Source of the DNA: Streptomyces meridianus
Lineage (GTDB): Bacteria > Actinomycetota > Actinomycetes > Streptomycetales > Streptomycetaceae
Assembly: GCF_023703325.1 (NCBI RefSeq)
Contig: NZ_JAMQGM010000041.1
Coordinates: 1-64,000 of the forward strand
Length of the DNA stretch: 64,000 nucleotides
Direction: 5' to 3'
The notes beneath the pieces were generated by a model. The model ran no database searches. It was given only the letters and a program-made list of their open reading frames with translations, and was not told where the DNA came from. Positions 63,796-64,000 of this stretch are shown here, piece after piece (the first letter of the stretch is position 1; each line of letters opens with the position of its first letter). The translations under genes and the position numbers were made by a program.

Positions 63796-64000
63796 TGTCC
63801 CAGTCCGCACCCCCGCACCAGCAGACGCAGTCCTTCGGCGCCCGGCTGCGCCGCGCCATGGACACCCGCGGTCCGCTGTGCGTCGGCATCGACCCGCATG
63901 CCTCGCTGCTCACCGACTGGGGACTGAACGACGACGTCGCCGGGCTCGAGCGGTTCACCCTCACCGTGGTCGAGGCGCTGGCCGACCGGGTCGCGGTGCT
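63795..64000 (+). CDS. pyrF: Orotidine 5'-phosphate decarboxylase, 5' part only
   Basis: Open from ATG 63795 to the window end, 68 codons. The segment RRAMDTRGPLCVGIDPHASLL is the N-terminal substrate region of the actinobacterial (type 2) OMP decarboxylase, with the Asp of GIDPH. The rest, including the catalytic Lys, lies outside. Translationally coupled to pyrD; it completes the route to UMP. Confidence 0.9.
   Translation, partial: MSQSAPPHQQTQSFGARLRRAMDTRGPLCVGIDPHASLLTDWGLNDDVAGLERFTLTVVEALADRVAV

Overview
The window is chromosomal DNA from a Streptomyces or a very close relative. The evidence is very high GC, strong third-position GC bias, many GTG and a few TTG starts, frequent 4-base start/stop overlaps, a bldD orthologue with the c-di-GMP signature, and a gene order (thrS, HIT, pgsA-acyltransferase-pimA, pdxST, yebC, ruvCAB, yajC-secDF, apt-relA, hisS, rpsD, alaS, aro genes, efp-nusB, bldD, pyr-car) that I recall as the conserved core of Streptomyces chromosomes and partly of mycobacteria. 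I see no rRNA, insertion sequence, prophage, CRISPR array or origin.

Layout. 1-4.75 kb is the least standard part: a truncated membrane-protein gene, an SRPBCC protein, tRNA-Val(CAC), a DnaQ-like exonuclease, and a two-gene unit of a DUF4365 (nuclease-like) protein plus an uncharacterised partner. 4.9-16 kb: thrS, a potassium-channel-like protein, a HIT-family Ap4A phosphorylase homologue, an unknown membrane protein, an EF-G-like GTPase with degenerate G motifs, then the phosphatidylinositol/PIM-type lipid unit and a LemA-like protein. 16-21.3 kb: pdxS, pdxT, yebC and the ruvCAB resolvasome. 21.5-28.4 kb: yajC-secD-secF protein export, then apt and relA (ppGpp). 28.5-35.3 kb: DUF349 protein, cyclophilin, metallo-hydrolase, hisS, VKOR, rarA. 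35.4-43 kb: iron-box-controlled DUF2470 gene diverging from rpsD, then two small membrane-associated proteins, alaS, ruvX and mltG. 43-47.3 kb: aroE and the translationally coupled aroCKBQ shikimate genes. 47.5-50.7 kb: a P-loop kinase-like protein, an M24 peptidase-fold protein, efp and nusB. 50.8-53.6 kb: an MFS transporter/PLP-lyase pair that looks inserted between nusB and bldD. 53.7-64 kb: bldD on the minus strand, and diverging from it the pyrimidine operon pyrR-pyrB-pyrC-(membrane protein)-carA-carB-pyrD-pyrF, cut by the window end.

Regulation visible in the sequence: a near-consensus DmdR/IdeR iron box between the DUF2470 gene and rpsD, a perfect BldD box upstream of bldD, a PyrR-binding RNA hairpin that can mask the pyrR ribosome binding site, an extended inverted repeat upstream of the MFS/lyase pair, a good vegetative promoter for the tRNA, and many GC-rich hairpin terminators, several placed between convergent genes.

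Most of the window is housekeeping. The parts that deserve a closer look are the DUF4365 nuclease-like pair, the MFS plus sphingosine-1-phosphate-lyase-like pair with its operator-like repeat, the M24 protein beside efp that has lost canonical metal ligands, the EF-G-like protein that lacks the catalytic His and the NKxD motif, and the PyrR translational switch.
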